From Epilithonimonas sp. JDS (GTDB taxonomy: Bacteria; Bacteroidota; Bacteroidia; Flavobacteriales; Weeksellaceae): a stretch of DNA of 64,000 nucleotides. Each line of letters opens with the position of its first letter. Positions within the stretch are counted from its first letter, which is position 1. Positions 16,544 through 24,881 of this stretch are shown here, piece after piece. Both the position numbers and the translations under genes were made by a program. The notes under the pieces were generated by a model. It saw only the letters and a list, made by a program, of their open reading frames with translations. It was not told the origin of the DNA and did not search any database. The DNA lies in the NCBI RefSeq assembly GCF_021261315.1, contig NZ_JAJSAX010000006.1:176279-240278 (forward strand), given 5' to 3'.

Positions 16544-17146
16544 TTATAATTTATCTAAGTCGTAAGCAAAAGAAACTCCAAAATTAAAACCGCTATTTTT
16601 TAAATTGTTGAAATCACTTTTCCCGATTTTTGAGAGATTCAAATTGTAATAAGAATAAGCTCCAAATCTGAAATCCCCAAAAGTACGGGTAAATCCTACT
16701 TGTGTATTTGCAGAAAATAAGGTCTTATTCAATCCATAGTCATTTTCGTATGGTGTATTTTCGAATGGCTTTTTAGATAGTAAAAAATTAATTTCCGGTC
16801 CGATTCCAAAATAAAAATAAGCATCAGAAAGATTGAATTTGTAATTAAAATAACTGTTCATGGAAATGTAATTCCATCGTTTTGTGATTTTATTCCAATT
16901 TCCCATCAATAAAGGATTATTCTCTCGTCCACCTCTCTGTTTATAACCCAAATTACTCGAAACGAAATATTTTTCGTGCTCGGCATAATCAATACCCAGA
17001 GTAATATTATAAGTTTGAATATTCGTTTCCAAAACATCTACATTGCTTCCTTTAATAGAATTAATGGAAAACTCTGGAGAAATACGAATGTATTGACCAA
17101 AAATGGATATTGAGGATAAAAATGTTATAATATATAAAGTTTTCAT
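16544..17146 (-). CDS. Outer-membrane beta-barrel protein, unknown function
   Basis: 200 residues. The signal peptide is MKTLYIITFLSSISIFGQ. The rest alternates hydrophobic and polar residues with many Tyr/Phe/Asn (for example WNYISMNSYFNYKFNLSDAY and FRFGAYSYYNLNLSKIG), as in the small eight- to ten-stranded barrels of Bacteroidota. It ends in a strand-like SGFNFGVSFAYDLDKL. I do not recognise a specific family. It starts 6 nt after the stop of a frameshifted lipoprotein gene and was probably co-transcribed with it. Confidence 0.7.
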   Translation of the reverse strand: MKTLYIITFLSSISIFGQYIRISPEFSINSIKGSNVDVLETNIQTYNITLGIDYAEHEKYFVSSNLGYKQRGGRENNPLLMGNWNKITKRWNYISMNSYFNYKFNLSDAYFYFGIGPEINFLLSKKPFENTPYENDYGLNKTLFSANTQVGFTRTFGDFRFGAYSYYNLNLSKIGKSDFNNLKNSGFNFGVSFAYDLDKL

Positions 17147-17152
17147 TATGTT

Positions 17153-17348
17153 CTAAAATTTAACATATCTGTAAGTGAATCTAATTGCACTGGGATTCAT
17201 TGGTCTAAAAAGATTTCCTAAATATTGTCCGGCGGAATTATATTTTAAATGTAGAGTGTAAGTATTGGCCACCAAATAATTTTTTCCATTTTCAACAAGA
17301 AATTAATGATAAACCGATAATTGAAATAATATAAAAATTGTTTTTCAT
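17153..17348 (-). pseudogene. Frameshifted small lipoprotein gene
   Basis: From ATG at 17348 the minus strand encodes a lipoprotein signal MKNNFYIISIIGLSLISC and then hits TGA. One base further on, in the next frame, coding resumes with ENGKNYLVANTYTLHLKYNS and runs, including GQYLGNLFRPMNPSAIRF, to TAG at 17153-17155. The total is 196 nt, not a multiple of three, so a single inserted base (or loss of two) in TTTCTTGTTGAAAA explains it. The piece between signal and tail may also have been lost. It would have been the first gene of a unit with the barrel gene. A sequencing error is the main alternative. Confidence 0.65.
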
Positions 17349-17600
17349 AATAAAGTTTTTTTAAAATTAATTATTCAAAAATAGGTTTAATATTTATATT
17401 TTGTAATATTAAGTTTATAATTTATTAAATATTTTTTAATTAAACCATAGTAATAGTTTTTTATTAATATTGTCCTAGTAATAATTAAAATTTGAATTTT
17501 AGTTAGGTAGTGTTGTTTATTATTTAATATTTTTCTTTTTTGGCCATTCCGTCCAAAATTGCGAACTTTGATAGATCGTGAAATAATTTCCTAAACATCT
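17349..17600. other. Very AT-rich spacer, nothing recognised
   Basis: About 250 nt of strongly AT-rich DNA between the divergent pseudogene and the plus-strand remnant. No open frame, no strong hairpin and no convincing TAnnTTTG promoter with a properly spaced upstream TTTG was seen. Confidence 0.4.
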
Positions 17601-18019
17601 ATGAAGTTCGACTGGACTCATTAAAATTCTGAAAAAATCAGGATTTGAGAAATTCTGAAGATTTCGTAGAAACCATCGAAAGCAATTATACACATTTTGC
17701 TGAATAGAATTCTTTCTCAGGTAACAGCAATGTCCCAGTGAAGATGCTCAACAAAAATGGACAGTTAAGCGTTAAATTAAAGTTGAACAATCAGCCGGAA
17801 AAGGTTGTCTTCCTTCCGATCCGGATTGGGCAGAAGTCAAAAAAGTAATGGCAGACAAACCAGAATTTATCGCCTACGAAAAAGGATATCTGGAAAACCT
17901 ACCAAATTTCAAAGTCAGAAAAATACGCTTTTCATAGAAGAGAATGGTTCGGGAAAATGGAAAGTTGTACTTTTGGCAGCTGTTTTCACACTCGTAATTA
18001 TTTATCTCCGCTCAGATGA
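17601..18019 (+). pseudogene. Decayed protein-coding gene, family not recognised
   Basis: Protein-like stretches continue across changing frames. MKFDWTH then stop at 17601; EDFVETIESNYTHFAE from 17657; MLNKNGQLSVKLKLNNQPEK from 17744; DPDWAEVKKVMADKPEFIAY from 17818 one frame over; then KYAFHRREWFGKMESCTFGS and CFHTRNYL back in the earlier frame to TGA at 18017. Several stops and at least two frameshifts show decay rather than a sequencing slip. An intact frame at 17805-18083 crosses the remnant in a third frame and is not credible. Confidence 0.6.
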
Positions 18020-18079
18020 CATCTCTAAAACTAATAGTTATTTTAAGATTTGTCAGTCTGTGCGGAGTCGAAGACCTTT

Positions 18080-19567
18080 TTAATTTACAATCAGTTTCCT
18101 TTCTCCAATCAACTCTGCAATTTTCAAAATGTCTTCTCCGATTAATCTATCATTTTCCAATTTCGGAACTACAGAACGAATAATGGAGTAATTCTTCTCA
18201 ACAATTTCCGAGCAAACTGCAGGTCTTCTGAATTCCAGACCTTGAGCGCCGAACATCAATTCAATCGCCAAAATATTTTCAAGATTCCCAAGGATTTGAT
18301 TGAATTTTCTTCCCGAAATACTTCCCATAGAAACGTGGTCTTCCTGACCTAAACTTGTCGGTATAGAATCTGCGGAAGCCGGGAAACAAAGCGTTTTGTT
18401 CTCTGTAACCAATGCTGCACTTGTATATTGCGGGATCATAAAGCCAGAGTTGAGTCCAGAACTTTCTACTAATAACTTAGGTAAACCATATTTTCCTTCC
18501 AGCAAAAGATAACTTCTTCGGTCAGAGATATTTCCTAATTCAGCCGCTGCCAAGGCACAATAATCCAAAGGCAAAGCCATCAACTGTCCGTGGAAATTCC
18601 CGCCTGAGATAGATTCTTCTGCACTTAGAATGATTGGATTGTCGGTTACAGAATTCAATTCTATGTCTGCCATCTGTTTCAAATGTTCGAAGGCATTTCT
18701 GCTCGCGCCGTGAACTTGTGGCACGCATCGCATCGAATAAGGATCCTGAACGCGGTCGCAGAATTCGTGAGACTTCAGATTGTCGGAATCTTTCAGGAAG
18801 TTTCTCATTCTTTCTGCGACTTTTCGACTTCCGTCAAACGGACGAATGTCGTGCAATTCTTTTTTGAAAGGACTTGCAGAACCTCGGTAAGCTTCAAGGC
18901 TCATGGCGGCGGTCAGGTCTGCCAGATCCAAAAGATATTCAAATTTTGATAATCCAATAATGGCGTGAGCGAGGATGAATTGCGTTCCATTGATCAATCC
19001 CAAACCTTCTTTCGGGCCAAGTTTCAAAGGTTGAATATTATGCTTTTCAAGAACTATTGAAGTAGTAACAGGTTGATCATTTTCCCAAACCTGGCCTAAT
19101 CCCAAAAGTGGCAAAACCAAATGTGCCAAAGGCGCCAGATCTCCCGAAGCTCCAACAGAACCTTGCTCCGGAACAACAGGAATGATGTCTTTCTCCAACA
19201 TCAATATCAAACGCTCGATCACGTCCAAAGAAACACCCGAAAATCCTTTCGACAAAGCGTGGATCTTGGCAATCATCATTATTTTTGAAATATTCTTGTC
19301 AATCGGTTGTCCAACACCAACAGCGTGAGAAATAATAAGATTGTGCTGAAGTTGCGCTGTTTCCGATTCTGATATTTTGGTGTCGCAAAGTGGTCCAAAT
19401 CCTGTATTAATACCGTAAACCGTCCTGTCAGAAGCTACAATTTCTTGAACATTCTTTTGCGACTTTATAATTTGTTCTCTTGATTTTTCACTGAGTTTTG
19501 CAAGCGATGGATTTTTTGCTATTGCCAAAACATCCTGATATCCGAGCGTATCGATTCCGTAAATCAT
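18080..19567 (-). CDS. hutH: Histidine ammonia-lyase
   Basis: Converts L-histidine to urocanate and ammonia. It has 495 residues. The MIO cofactor triad is A140-S141-G142 in GSVGASGDLAPLAH. Position S80-H81 in LIISHAVGVG is the Ser-His pair typical of histidine lyases, where tyrosine lyases have Tyr/Leu-His types, so histidine is the likely substrate. Later blocks are GTQFILAHA and FPASADSIPTSLGQEDHVSM. No hutU, hutI or hutG is next to it, so the rest of the pathway must be elsewhere or absent. It lies at the end of a minus-strand run of small genes. Confidence 0.92.
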   Translation of the reverse strand: MIYGIDTLGYQDVLAIAKNPSLAKLSEKSREQIIKSQKNVQEIVASDRTVYGINTGFGPLCDTKISESETAQLQHNLIISHAVGVGQPIDKNISKIMMIAKIHALSKGFSGVSLDVIERLILMLEKDIIPVVPEQGSVGASGDLAPLAHLVLPLLGLGQVWENDQPVTTSIVLEKHNIQPLKLGPKEGLGLINGTQFILAHAIIGLSKFEYLLDLADLTAAMSLEAYRGSASPFKKELHDIRPFDGSRKVAERMRNFLKDSDNLKSHEFCDRVQDPYSMRCVPQVHGASRNAFEHLKQMADIELNSVTDNPIILSAEESISGGNFHGQLMALPLDYCALAAAELGNISDRRSYLLLEGKYGLPKLLVESSGLNSGFMIPQYTSAALVTENKTLCFPASADSIPTSLGQEDHVSMGSISGRKFNQILGNLENILAIELMFGAQGLEFRRPAVCSEIVEKNYSIIRSVVPKLENDRLIGEDILKIAELIGERKLIVN

Positions 19568-19635
19568 TACTAAAAAATTTTGCCTAAAAATACACTTTTC
19601 GGGAAGAACGTAAGAATGATTTTATATTTTATCAA

Positions 19636-19965
19636 TCAATAGTCATTGCTTAGGAAGAAAGAGATGTAAGTTAACCAATAAGTCCAATATAAAAAGGGAA
19701 TAAGACTTAAAATTAGCCAAAGTACATTCCATTTTTTGGTTTCACGAAATTCAAGGAAAGTAAATAACGAATTAATAAATGAAAAAAGAATTGAAAATAC
19801 GTGTAAAATCATCGAAGTATTAATCCCAATTTGCCAAACAACTCTCAACTCTGAATATCGTAGAGAATTTCCTAAAATGCGTGGAATAATAAGTGCAATT
19901 ATAAAAGCGCAAACAATGATTAGTGTAAATTTTTTATAACTGTAATTAATGTGGTTTATTTCCAT
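19636..19965 (-). CDS. Small integral membrane protein, unknown
   Basis: 109 residues with three or four hydrophobic segments (about 13-30, 43-70 and 80-105). A start at 19965 gives MEINHINYSYKKFTLIIVCA. No family recognised. It lies 20 nt after the LprI-like gene and is probably part of the same transcript. Confidence 0.6.
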   Translation of the reverse strand: MEINHINYSYKKFTLIIVCAFIIALIIPRILGNSLRYSELRVVWQIGINTSMILHVFSILFSFINSLFTFLEFRETKKWNVLWLILSLIPFLYWTYWLTYISFFLSNDY

Positions 19966-19985
19966 TGATTAACGTATTGAACTTA

Positions 19986-20387
19986 TCAATAATCAAACTG
20001 CTCATCATAATCTTTAAGCTGCAACGCTCTATCTTTAACAATTTCCAATTTTTTATTCCCTGCAATCACATAAAACAAAGTTCCTTTTTTGATATTGAAA
20101 TAATATTTGTCAATCAATTTGAACTCAGAATCACGGAATTTCATCCAATTTCTCTGCGCTTCTACCAATTCGTTTTTTCCGGTTTTTGAAAGTTTTTGGC
20201 TTAATGAAATGTAGGTTTTATTAAGTTCTTTGTCCCACGATTTTTGAGCAGAATTGATACAATTTCTTTGTCCAGCTGTTGAATTGTCTTTACTCAAACA
20301 TTTTTCTAAATCTTGGTCAATTTTGTTTTGAGCCAATGAAAAAATATTAATGAAAAGTAGAAGTAAAAGAGAGATTGGTTTTTTCAT
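19986..20387 (-). CDS. LprI-like (DUF1311) secreted protein
   Basis: 133 residues with a signal peptide ending SLAQ. The mature part has CLSKDNSTAGQRNCINSAQ, WDKELNKTYISLSQKL and EAQRNWMKFRDSEF, the W-x4-Y and QR-W-x-R-E/S patterns of the DUF1311/LprI family, with two Cys likely forming a disulfide. Some members inhibit lysozyme, but most are uncharacterised. It lies 18 nt after bstA. Confidence 0.8.
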   Translation of the reverse strand: MKKPISLLLLLFINIFSLAQNKIDQDLEKCLSKDNSTAGQRNCINSAQKSWDKELNKTYISLSQKLSKTGKNELVEAQRNWMKFRDSEFKLIDKYYFNIKKGTLFYVIAGNKKLEIVKDRALQLKDYDEQFDY

Positions 20388-20405
20388 AATTCAATTTTAA
20401 AGTTC

Positions 20406-20936
20406 TTAATTAAATCTCAATTCCTTCGCTTGGCGAATATGAGCCAAATGATGCTGACAATGCCAACTATAAATCAAAATATTTTCTGTGAGCGAAATCT
20501 TTTCTGGCTGTTCAGGATGGATAAATTCTTTGTTCAAATCTTCATCAGACAAACTCTTCATAATGAAAACCCATCTTTCGTGCAACGCTTCCAGCAACTT
20601 CAAAGAAACAAAAGGCGAAAGTTTGCTATCCGGCAATTCTGCCCAAAGACTTTCCTCGTAAGGTTTAATTGTTGGAACATTTTCAGTCAAAGCCAATTTG
20701 AATCGCACGTAACTATTAATATGACTGTCAGCGCAATGATGAACTACTTGAGATATTGTCCAGCCTTCTGGTCTGTACTTTAACTTCAAATCGTTTTCAT
20801 CCAGATTTTCAATTTCAGCTTTCACAAGATTGGAAAAGTTTTCAATTTCATGAATAGCGGAATCGATGATTTCTTTGGTGATGGTTTCCGGTTTTACGAA
20901 CTTTCCGACTGGGAATTTTAGTGCTTCAAGATTCAT
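20406..20936 (-). CDS. bstA: DinB/YfiT-family metal-dependent transferase (bacillithiol transferase-like)
   Basis: 176 residues of the YfiT/DinB four-helix fold. The metal-binding His residues are visible: one in TISQVVHHCADSH and two in YSWHCQHHLAHIRQAKE. The N-terminal LKFPVGKF and KPETITKE match YfiT/BstA proteins, which conjugate bacillithiol to electrophiles; bacillithiol is known from Flavobacteriia. The start codon overlaps the stop of the upstream SGNH hydrolase by one base, so translation is coupled. The exact substrate is inferred from the family. Confidence 0.82.
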   Translation of the reverse strand: MNLEALKFPVGKFVKPETITKEIIDSAIHEIENFSNLVKAEIENLDENDLKLKYRPEGWTISQVVHHCADSHINSYVRFKLALTENVPTIKPYEESLWAELPDSKLSPFVSLKLLEALHERWVFIMKSLSDEDLNKEFIHPEQPEKISLTENILIYSWHCQHHLAHIRQAKELRFN

Positions 20937-21589
20937 TACTTCAAATTTTTCATCAGGATGGCCTCCATTTTCTCATAACCCAATTTGTTCGGATGGATTC
21001 CGTCTTCTGCAATTTCTTGAGGCAAACCATTTTTGTCGTCTTTCAAAGGCGTGTGATAATCGATGTAGGTGATTTTGTTTTTCTGAGCATAATCTTTTAT
21101 CATTTGATTCAGTGCAATCACTTTGTCAGCGGGCATAATTCCTTTTCTCCAAGGGAAATCGGACGCGGGAAGCGCCGAACACAAAACCACTTTGATGTTA
21201 TTAGCTTTTGCCAATTCCACCATCGAAACAATATTTCCAAACACTTTATCCAAAGAAATAGGACCTTGATTTTCCGCAATATCATTGGTTCCAGCGAGGA
21301 TAATCACGCGTTTGGGTTTCAATAAGATTACATCTTCCCGAAATCTCAAAAGCATCTGCGAAGTTACCTGACCACCAATTCCTCTTCCGACGAAATTGTT
21401 TTTGCTGAAAAATTCCGGATCTGTGGCAAACCAGCCTTCTGTGATAGAGTCGCCCATCAGTACAGAGTTTGGTGTTGTATTTTTGGATTTTACTTCTTGA
21501 TTTTGTTTTTGATATTTGCCGAAATTAGCGAAGTCCTGAGCATTAGACATTGTAGAAAATAAAAGGATAATAAAAGTTAGGATTTTCAT
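20936..21589 (-). CDS. SGNH/GDSL-family hydrolase, secreted
   Basis: 217 residues. The start at 21589 gives a signal peptide MKILTFIILLFSTMSNAQ; a 13-residue upstream extension would spoil it. SGNH blocks: block I SVLMGDSITEGW (Ser nucleophile), block II Gly in GRGIGGQVT, block III ILAGTNDIAE, block V DGIHPNKLGY (Asp and His). This matches platelet-activating-factor acetylhydrolase-type esterases that often de-acetylate sugars. It is the first gene of a run with bstA, the LprI-like gene and the small membrane protein. Confidence 0.9.
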   Translation of the reverse strand: MKILTFIILLFSTMSNAQDFANFGKYQKQNQEVKSKNTTPNSVLMGDSITEGWFATDPEFFSKNNFVGRGIGGQVTSQMLLRFREDVILLKPKRVIILAGTNDIAENQGPISLDKVFGNIVSMVELAKANNIKVVLCSALPASDFPWRKGIMPADKVIALNQMIKDYAQKNKITYIDYHTPLKDDKNGLPQEIAEDGIHPNKLGYEKMEAILMKNLK

Positions 21590-21674
21590 TTTTTCTGATT
21601 TATAATCAAATATATGAAATCTCGACAATCAGAAATTACATTGATAATAAAATTCATTAACAGATTTCAAATCT

Positions 21675-21760
21675 TAATTGAGCGAAGCGCCTTTGCGAAC
21701 CTTAAAAATATTTTCAACAATTATAAAAAATCATTGCGCGCTTTGCGTTCAAAATTATAT
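21675..21760. repeat. CTTTGCG-type dispersed repeat
   Basis: Two words, GCGCCTTTGCGAACCTTAAA and GCGCGCTTTGCGTTCAAAA, separated by about 30 nt of AT-rich DNA. They look like a degenerate copy of a simple repeat common in flavobacterial spacers. It sits upstream of the VF530-like gene. Confidence 0.45.
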
Positions 21761-21780
21761 TAAAATCATAATTTTACAAA

Positions 21781-22026
21781 ATGGAACAAACTTCGAAAGA
21801 CCCTTTACACGGCAAAAGACTGGACGCAATTTTGGAAGAATTGGTAGATTATTACAATGGTTTCGAAGAATTGGGGAAGCAAATCAACATCCGATGTTTC
21901 AACGCCGACAATCCAAGCATCAATTCCTCATTGAAATTCCTCAGAAAAACAGATTGGGCAAGGGCAAAAGTAGAAAGTTTGTATCTCTATGTTTTGAGAC
22001 AGAAAAAGAAAAAAGGTTTGCTTTAA
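21781..22026 (+). CDS. VF530-family DNA-binding protein (DUF2132)
   Basis: 81 residues. The compact pattern DPLHGKRLDAILEELVDYY, IRCFNADNPSINSSLKFLRK and TDWARAKVESLYLY matches the VF530 family, a small helical fold described as double-strand-DNA binding. A basic tail QKKKKGLL ends the protein. It converges with the YchJ-like gene 5 nt downstream. Confidence 0.88.
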   Translation: MEQTSKDPLHGKRLDAILEELVDYYNGFEELGKQINIRCFNADNPSINSSLKFLRKTDWARAKVESLYLYVLRQKKKKGLL

Positions 22027-22031
22027 ATTCC

Positions 22032-22409
22032 TTAATCCAAAAATATTCCGCTCACATAATACCACCGATTCTGAATCGTTTTAAAGGTCGATAACTCGTG
22101 ATGGACTTGCGGATTTCCATCTTCATACGTATAAAACGCTTTGAATTCCACCTTGTTCACTGACGGTGTATCCACAATTTCCAACTTTGTCCATTCATTG
22201 ATTTCGCCCCATTCCTGCAGGCTTTTTTTGTTATGGAATTTACGTTTTCCAGGCGAAATCGTTTCCCAAAGATATTCACCGTTCGGGATGGCAAACGCCG
22301 AAAAGCGAGAACGCATCAAAGCTTCCGCAGTTGGTGGAAATTTTTCTTTTTTGTGATAAGGTTGACAGCAATCTTCGTAAGGTTTTCCGGAACAGCAGGG
22401 ACAAGTCAT
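22032..22409 (-). CDS. YchJ-family SEC-C zinc protein
   Basis: 125 residues. The N-terminal CPCCSGKPYEDCCQPYH is the SEC-C zinc knuckle, followed by AEALMRSRFSAFAIPNGEYL, the signature of the YchJ family (an NTF2-like fold). The biochemical role is unknown. Intact and of normal length. Confidence 0.88.
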   Translation of the reverse strand: MTCPCCSGKPYEDCCQPYHKKEKFPPTAEALMRSRFSAFAIPNGEYLWETISPGKRKFHNKKSLQEWGEINEWTKLEIVDTPSVNKVEFKAFYTYEDGNPQVHHELSTFKTIQNRWYYVSGIFLD

Positions 22410-22439
22410 TTTGTTAAAATTTAATATTATTTTTCGAAA

Positions 22440-22472
22440 AACCCTTTCAGAGTTTCAAACTCCGAAAGGGTT
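22440..22472. repeat. Palindromic hairpin repeat (CCCTTTC type)
   Basis: AACCCTTTCAGAGTTT followed by AACTCCGAAAGGGTT forms a long near-perfect stem with almost no loop. It sits 31 nt upstream of the YchJ gene start and downstream of the M3 peptidase gene. It is built like the AGCCTTGTCAAGG palindromes but of different sequence. Confidence 0.6.
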
Positions 22473-22503
22473 GCAATTCAAACGTTGTTAAAGTAATTAT
22501 TTC

Positions 22504-24525
22504 TCAGCTACCAAAAGCTCTCTTCAACAGACTCTCCACTTTCGGCTCGCTTCCACGGAACGCTTTGAACAATTCCATAGGGTCTTTGGTTCCGCCGGAA
22601 GAAAGGAGGATTTTATATTTCGAAGCGATTTCCGGATTGAAGATTCCATTTTCTTTGAAATATTGAAACGCATCCGCATCCAAAACTTCCGCCCATTTGT
22701 AAGAATAATAACCAGCCGAATATCCACCTTGGAAAATGTGTGAAAAACTCGGTGCCGTCGCTGTTTCCGGATTTGATGGATAGATAATTGTAGCCTCAGT
22801 TTTTTCAACTTCGTACTCTTTCACGCTCAAACGCTCCAACTCTTCAACTTCCGAATGAAAAGCCATATCCAACAATCCTAGGCCAACTTGTCTCATCGTT
22901 TGATAGCCTTCCATAAAGGATTTGCTTTGAGATAACTTCTCGATTTTTTCGTCTGGTAAGATTTCTCCGGTTTGATAATGTTTAGCGAAGGTTTTCAGGA
23001 ATTCCGGTTCGTAGCAGAAATTTTCTAAAAACTGGGAAGGCAATTCCACAAAATCCCATTTTACAGAAGTTCCTGACAGATTCGGATATTGCGTGTCTGC
23101 CAAAACGCCGTGAAGTGCGTGTCCAAACTCGTGGAACAAAGTGGTCACTTCCTGAAAAGTCAATAAACTTGGCGTGTCTTTCGTAGGTTTTGTAAAATTA
23201 CAAACCACGGAAATATGCGGACGCGAATTTTCGCCGTCTTTTTTATACTGATTTTTATAACTCGTCATCCACGCGCCGGCACGTTTTCCTTTTCTAGGGT
23301 GATAATCGACGTAGAGTAGGGCTTTTACATCTCCGTTTTCTGTGATTTCGTAGGTTTTTACGTCTTCGTGGTATTTCTGAACATCGTTGATTTCCCTGAA
23401 TTCTAATCCAAATAATTTTCCTGCCAATCCAAAAACTGCTTCCTGAACTTTCTCCAATTGGAAATAAGGTTTCAGTTCTTCATCATCAATATCGAATATT
23501 TGTTTTCTTAATTTTTCAGCATAGAAAGCGTGGTCATAACTTTGGATTTCTTCGATTCCGTCGGCTTTTGCTAAGGTTTTTAATTCCTCGATTTCTTTTT
23601 GAGCGTAAGGTTTTGCTTTATCCAAAAGTTCGTTTAGGAATTCAAACACTTTTTCCGGCGATTTTGCCATTCTTTCTTCTAAGACGAAATTCGCATAATT
23701 TTTATAACCCAACAATTCCGCTTTTTCCTGACGAAGTTTTACGATTTCTTTGATGAGGTTTTGATTGTCAAATTCTCCACCGTCAAAGGATTTTTTGCCA
23801 TTTGCCAAAGCCAATTCTTTTCTCAATCCACGATTTTCTGCGTAAGTCAGTGCAGGAAGATAACTTGGATATTGGAGCGTAATCACGTAGCCTTCCAAAC
23901 CTTTTTCCTTTGCATCTTCCTCATATTGCGCCAGAATTGCTTCGGGAATTCCTTTCAATTGTTCTTTGTCTGTGATGTGTTTGAAATAAGCGTTGGTCGA
24001 AGCCAAAGCATTTTGCCCGAATTGAAGCGACTTGATGGACAAATCCATATTGATTTTCTCAAGTTTCTTTTTTTCTTCTTCATTCAACAAAGCACCGCTT
24101 CTCACAAAACCTTTGTACGTTTCATTCAGCAACATTTTTTGTTCCTCGTTCAATGACAAAGTGTCTTTTTGGTCGTAAACGTTTTTGATCCTTTCGAATA
24201 GTTTTTCGTTTTGTGAAATTTTGGATGAGAATTCTGTCAAAAGTGGTGAAACATCTTGCGCGATTTTCTGGATTTCATCATTCGTTTCAGCTGAATTTAG
24301 ATTGAAGAAAATGCTGGAAACTCTGTCCAATTGTTCACCGGAAAAAGCCATTGCTTCAATCGTATTTTCGAATGTTGGCGCTTCTGGATTGTTTGTGATT
24401 TCGTCGATTTCCTTTTGAGCAGTTTTTACTAATTCCTGAAATGCGGGAAGGTAATGTTCTTCTTTAATGTCGTTGAAAGGTGATGAGGTATATTTGGTGT
24501 TGAATTTTTCTAAAAGTGGATTCAT
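22504..24525 (-). CDS. M3-family zinc metallopeptidase (oligopeptidase A / dipeptidyl carboxypeptidase type)
   Basis: 673 residues. The zinc site is H465-E466-F-G-H469 with third ligand E494 in WDFVELPSQ, exactly 25 residues after H469 as in M3 peptidases. The C-terminal GGYSAGYYSYKWAEVLDADA is the conserved Tyr-rich substrate block. No signal peptide, so it is cytoplasmic; it probably degrades short peptides. Whether it acts as oligopeptidase A or Dcp cannot be decided by eye. Confidence 0.92.
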   Translation of the reverse strand: MNPLLEKFNTKYTSSPFNDIKEEHYLPAFQELVKTAQKEIDEITNNPEAPTFENTIEAMAFSGEQLDRVSSIFFNLNSAETNDEIQKIAQDVSPLLTEFSSKISQNEKLFERIKNVYDQKDTLSLNEEQKMLLNETYKGFVRSGALLNEEEKKKLEKINMDLSIKSLQFGQNALASTNAYFKHITDKEQLKGIPEAILAQYEEDAKEKGLEGYVITLQYPSYLPALTYAENRGLRKELALANGKKSFDGGEFDNQNLIKEIVKLRQEKAELLGYKNYANFVLEERMAKSPEKVFEFLNELLDKAKPYAQKEIEELKTLAKADGIEEIQSYDHAFYAEKLRKQIFDIDDEELKPYFQLEKVQEAVFGLAGKLFGLEFREINDVQKYHEDVKTYEITENGDVKALLYVDYHPRKGKRAGAWMTSYKNQYKKDGENSRPHISVVCNFTKPTKDTPSLLTFQEVTTLFHEFGHALHGVLADTQYPNLSGTSVKWDFVELPSQFLENFCYEPEFLKTFAKHYQTGEILPDEKIEKLSQSKSFMEGYQTMRQVGLGLLDMAFHSEVEELERLSVKEYEVEKTEATIIYPSNPETATAPSFSHIFQGGYSAGYYSYKWAEVLDADAFQYFKENGIFNPEIASKYKILLSSGGTKDPMELFKAFRGSEPKVESLLKRAFGS

Positions 24526-24698
24526 AATTTTGTTGATAGTTGATAGTTGATAGTTGATAGTTGATAGTTAGCCTTGTCAAGGTTTGAAACCTTGACAAGG
24601 CTTTAAGGATGTTTGTCAGGCTAAGGCTTTCGAAGACTTTTCTAATATATTATTTAAATCACAAATTTAGTACCTAAAGGTGAAAGTATGACAAAATT
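24526..24698. repeat. Repeat-rich spacer: 7-bp tandem array and palindromic repeat copy 3
   Basis: Positions 24532-24568 are about five tandem copies of GTTGATA. Positions 24570-24602 are the palindrome AGCCTTGTCAAGGTT / AACCTTGACAAGGCT (also at 3380 and 16449). Then GTTTGTCAGGCTAAGG ... TTCGAAGACTTTT resembles a stretch at 18050-18080 (TTTGTCAGTCTGTGC ... TCGAAGACC). No gene. Confidence 0.65.
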
Positions 24699-24809
24699 GC
24701 GCCCCGACTTGAGTGGAAATCCTTTTTTGCTTGTCGTCGAGTTCAATTTAACTGAAATGTCGAGCAAAAAAGATTGGGAACGGAAGGCGGATAAAGGCGC
24801 CCCAAATAA
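24699..24809 (+). repeat. Dispersed repeat family, most complete copy
   Basis: Reads GCGCCCCGACTTGAG, GTGGAAATCCTTTTTTGC, a central loop with TTGTCGTCGAG and ATGTCGAG, GCAAAAAAGATTGGGAACGG, then AAGGCGGATAAAGGCGCCCC and AAATAAA. The arms ATCCTTTTTTGC and GCAAAAAAGAT can pair. The outer ends GCGCCCC and GGGGCGC (read in reverse) also mirror each other, giving an element of about 110 bp with nested inverted symmetry. Confidence 0.7.
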
Positions 24810-24828
24810 AATATTGTCTTAGGAAAAG

Positions 24829-24857
24829 TTTTGTTATTCAAATTATTTTTAGATTTG
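24829..24857 (+). promoter_or_regulatory. Probable promoter of the SRPBCC gene
   Basis: TTTTG at 24829-24833 and TAGATTTG at 24850-24857 with a 16-nt gap, a slightly short spacing for the phylum's consensus. The start codon is 24 nt further on. Confidence 0.45.
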
Positions 24858-24881
24858 TTTTGAACTTAAACTATACTTATT

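Noticed and set aside
17805..18083. 92-residue open frame on the plus strand
   Set aside because: It runs in a third frame through the decayed gene, where the older coding signal is in other frames. It is an accident of frameshifted DNA.
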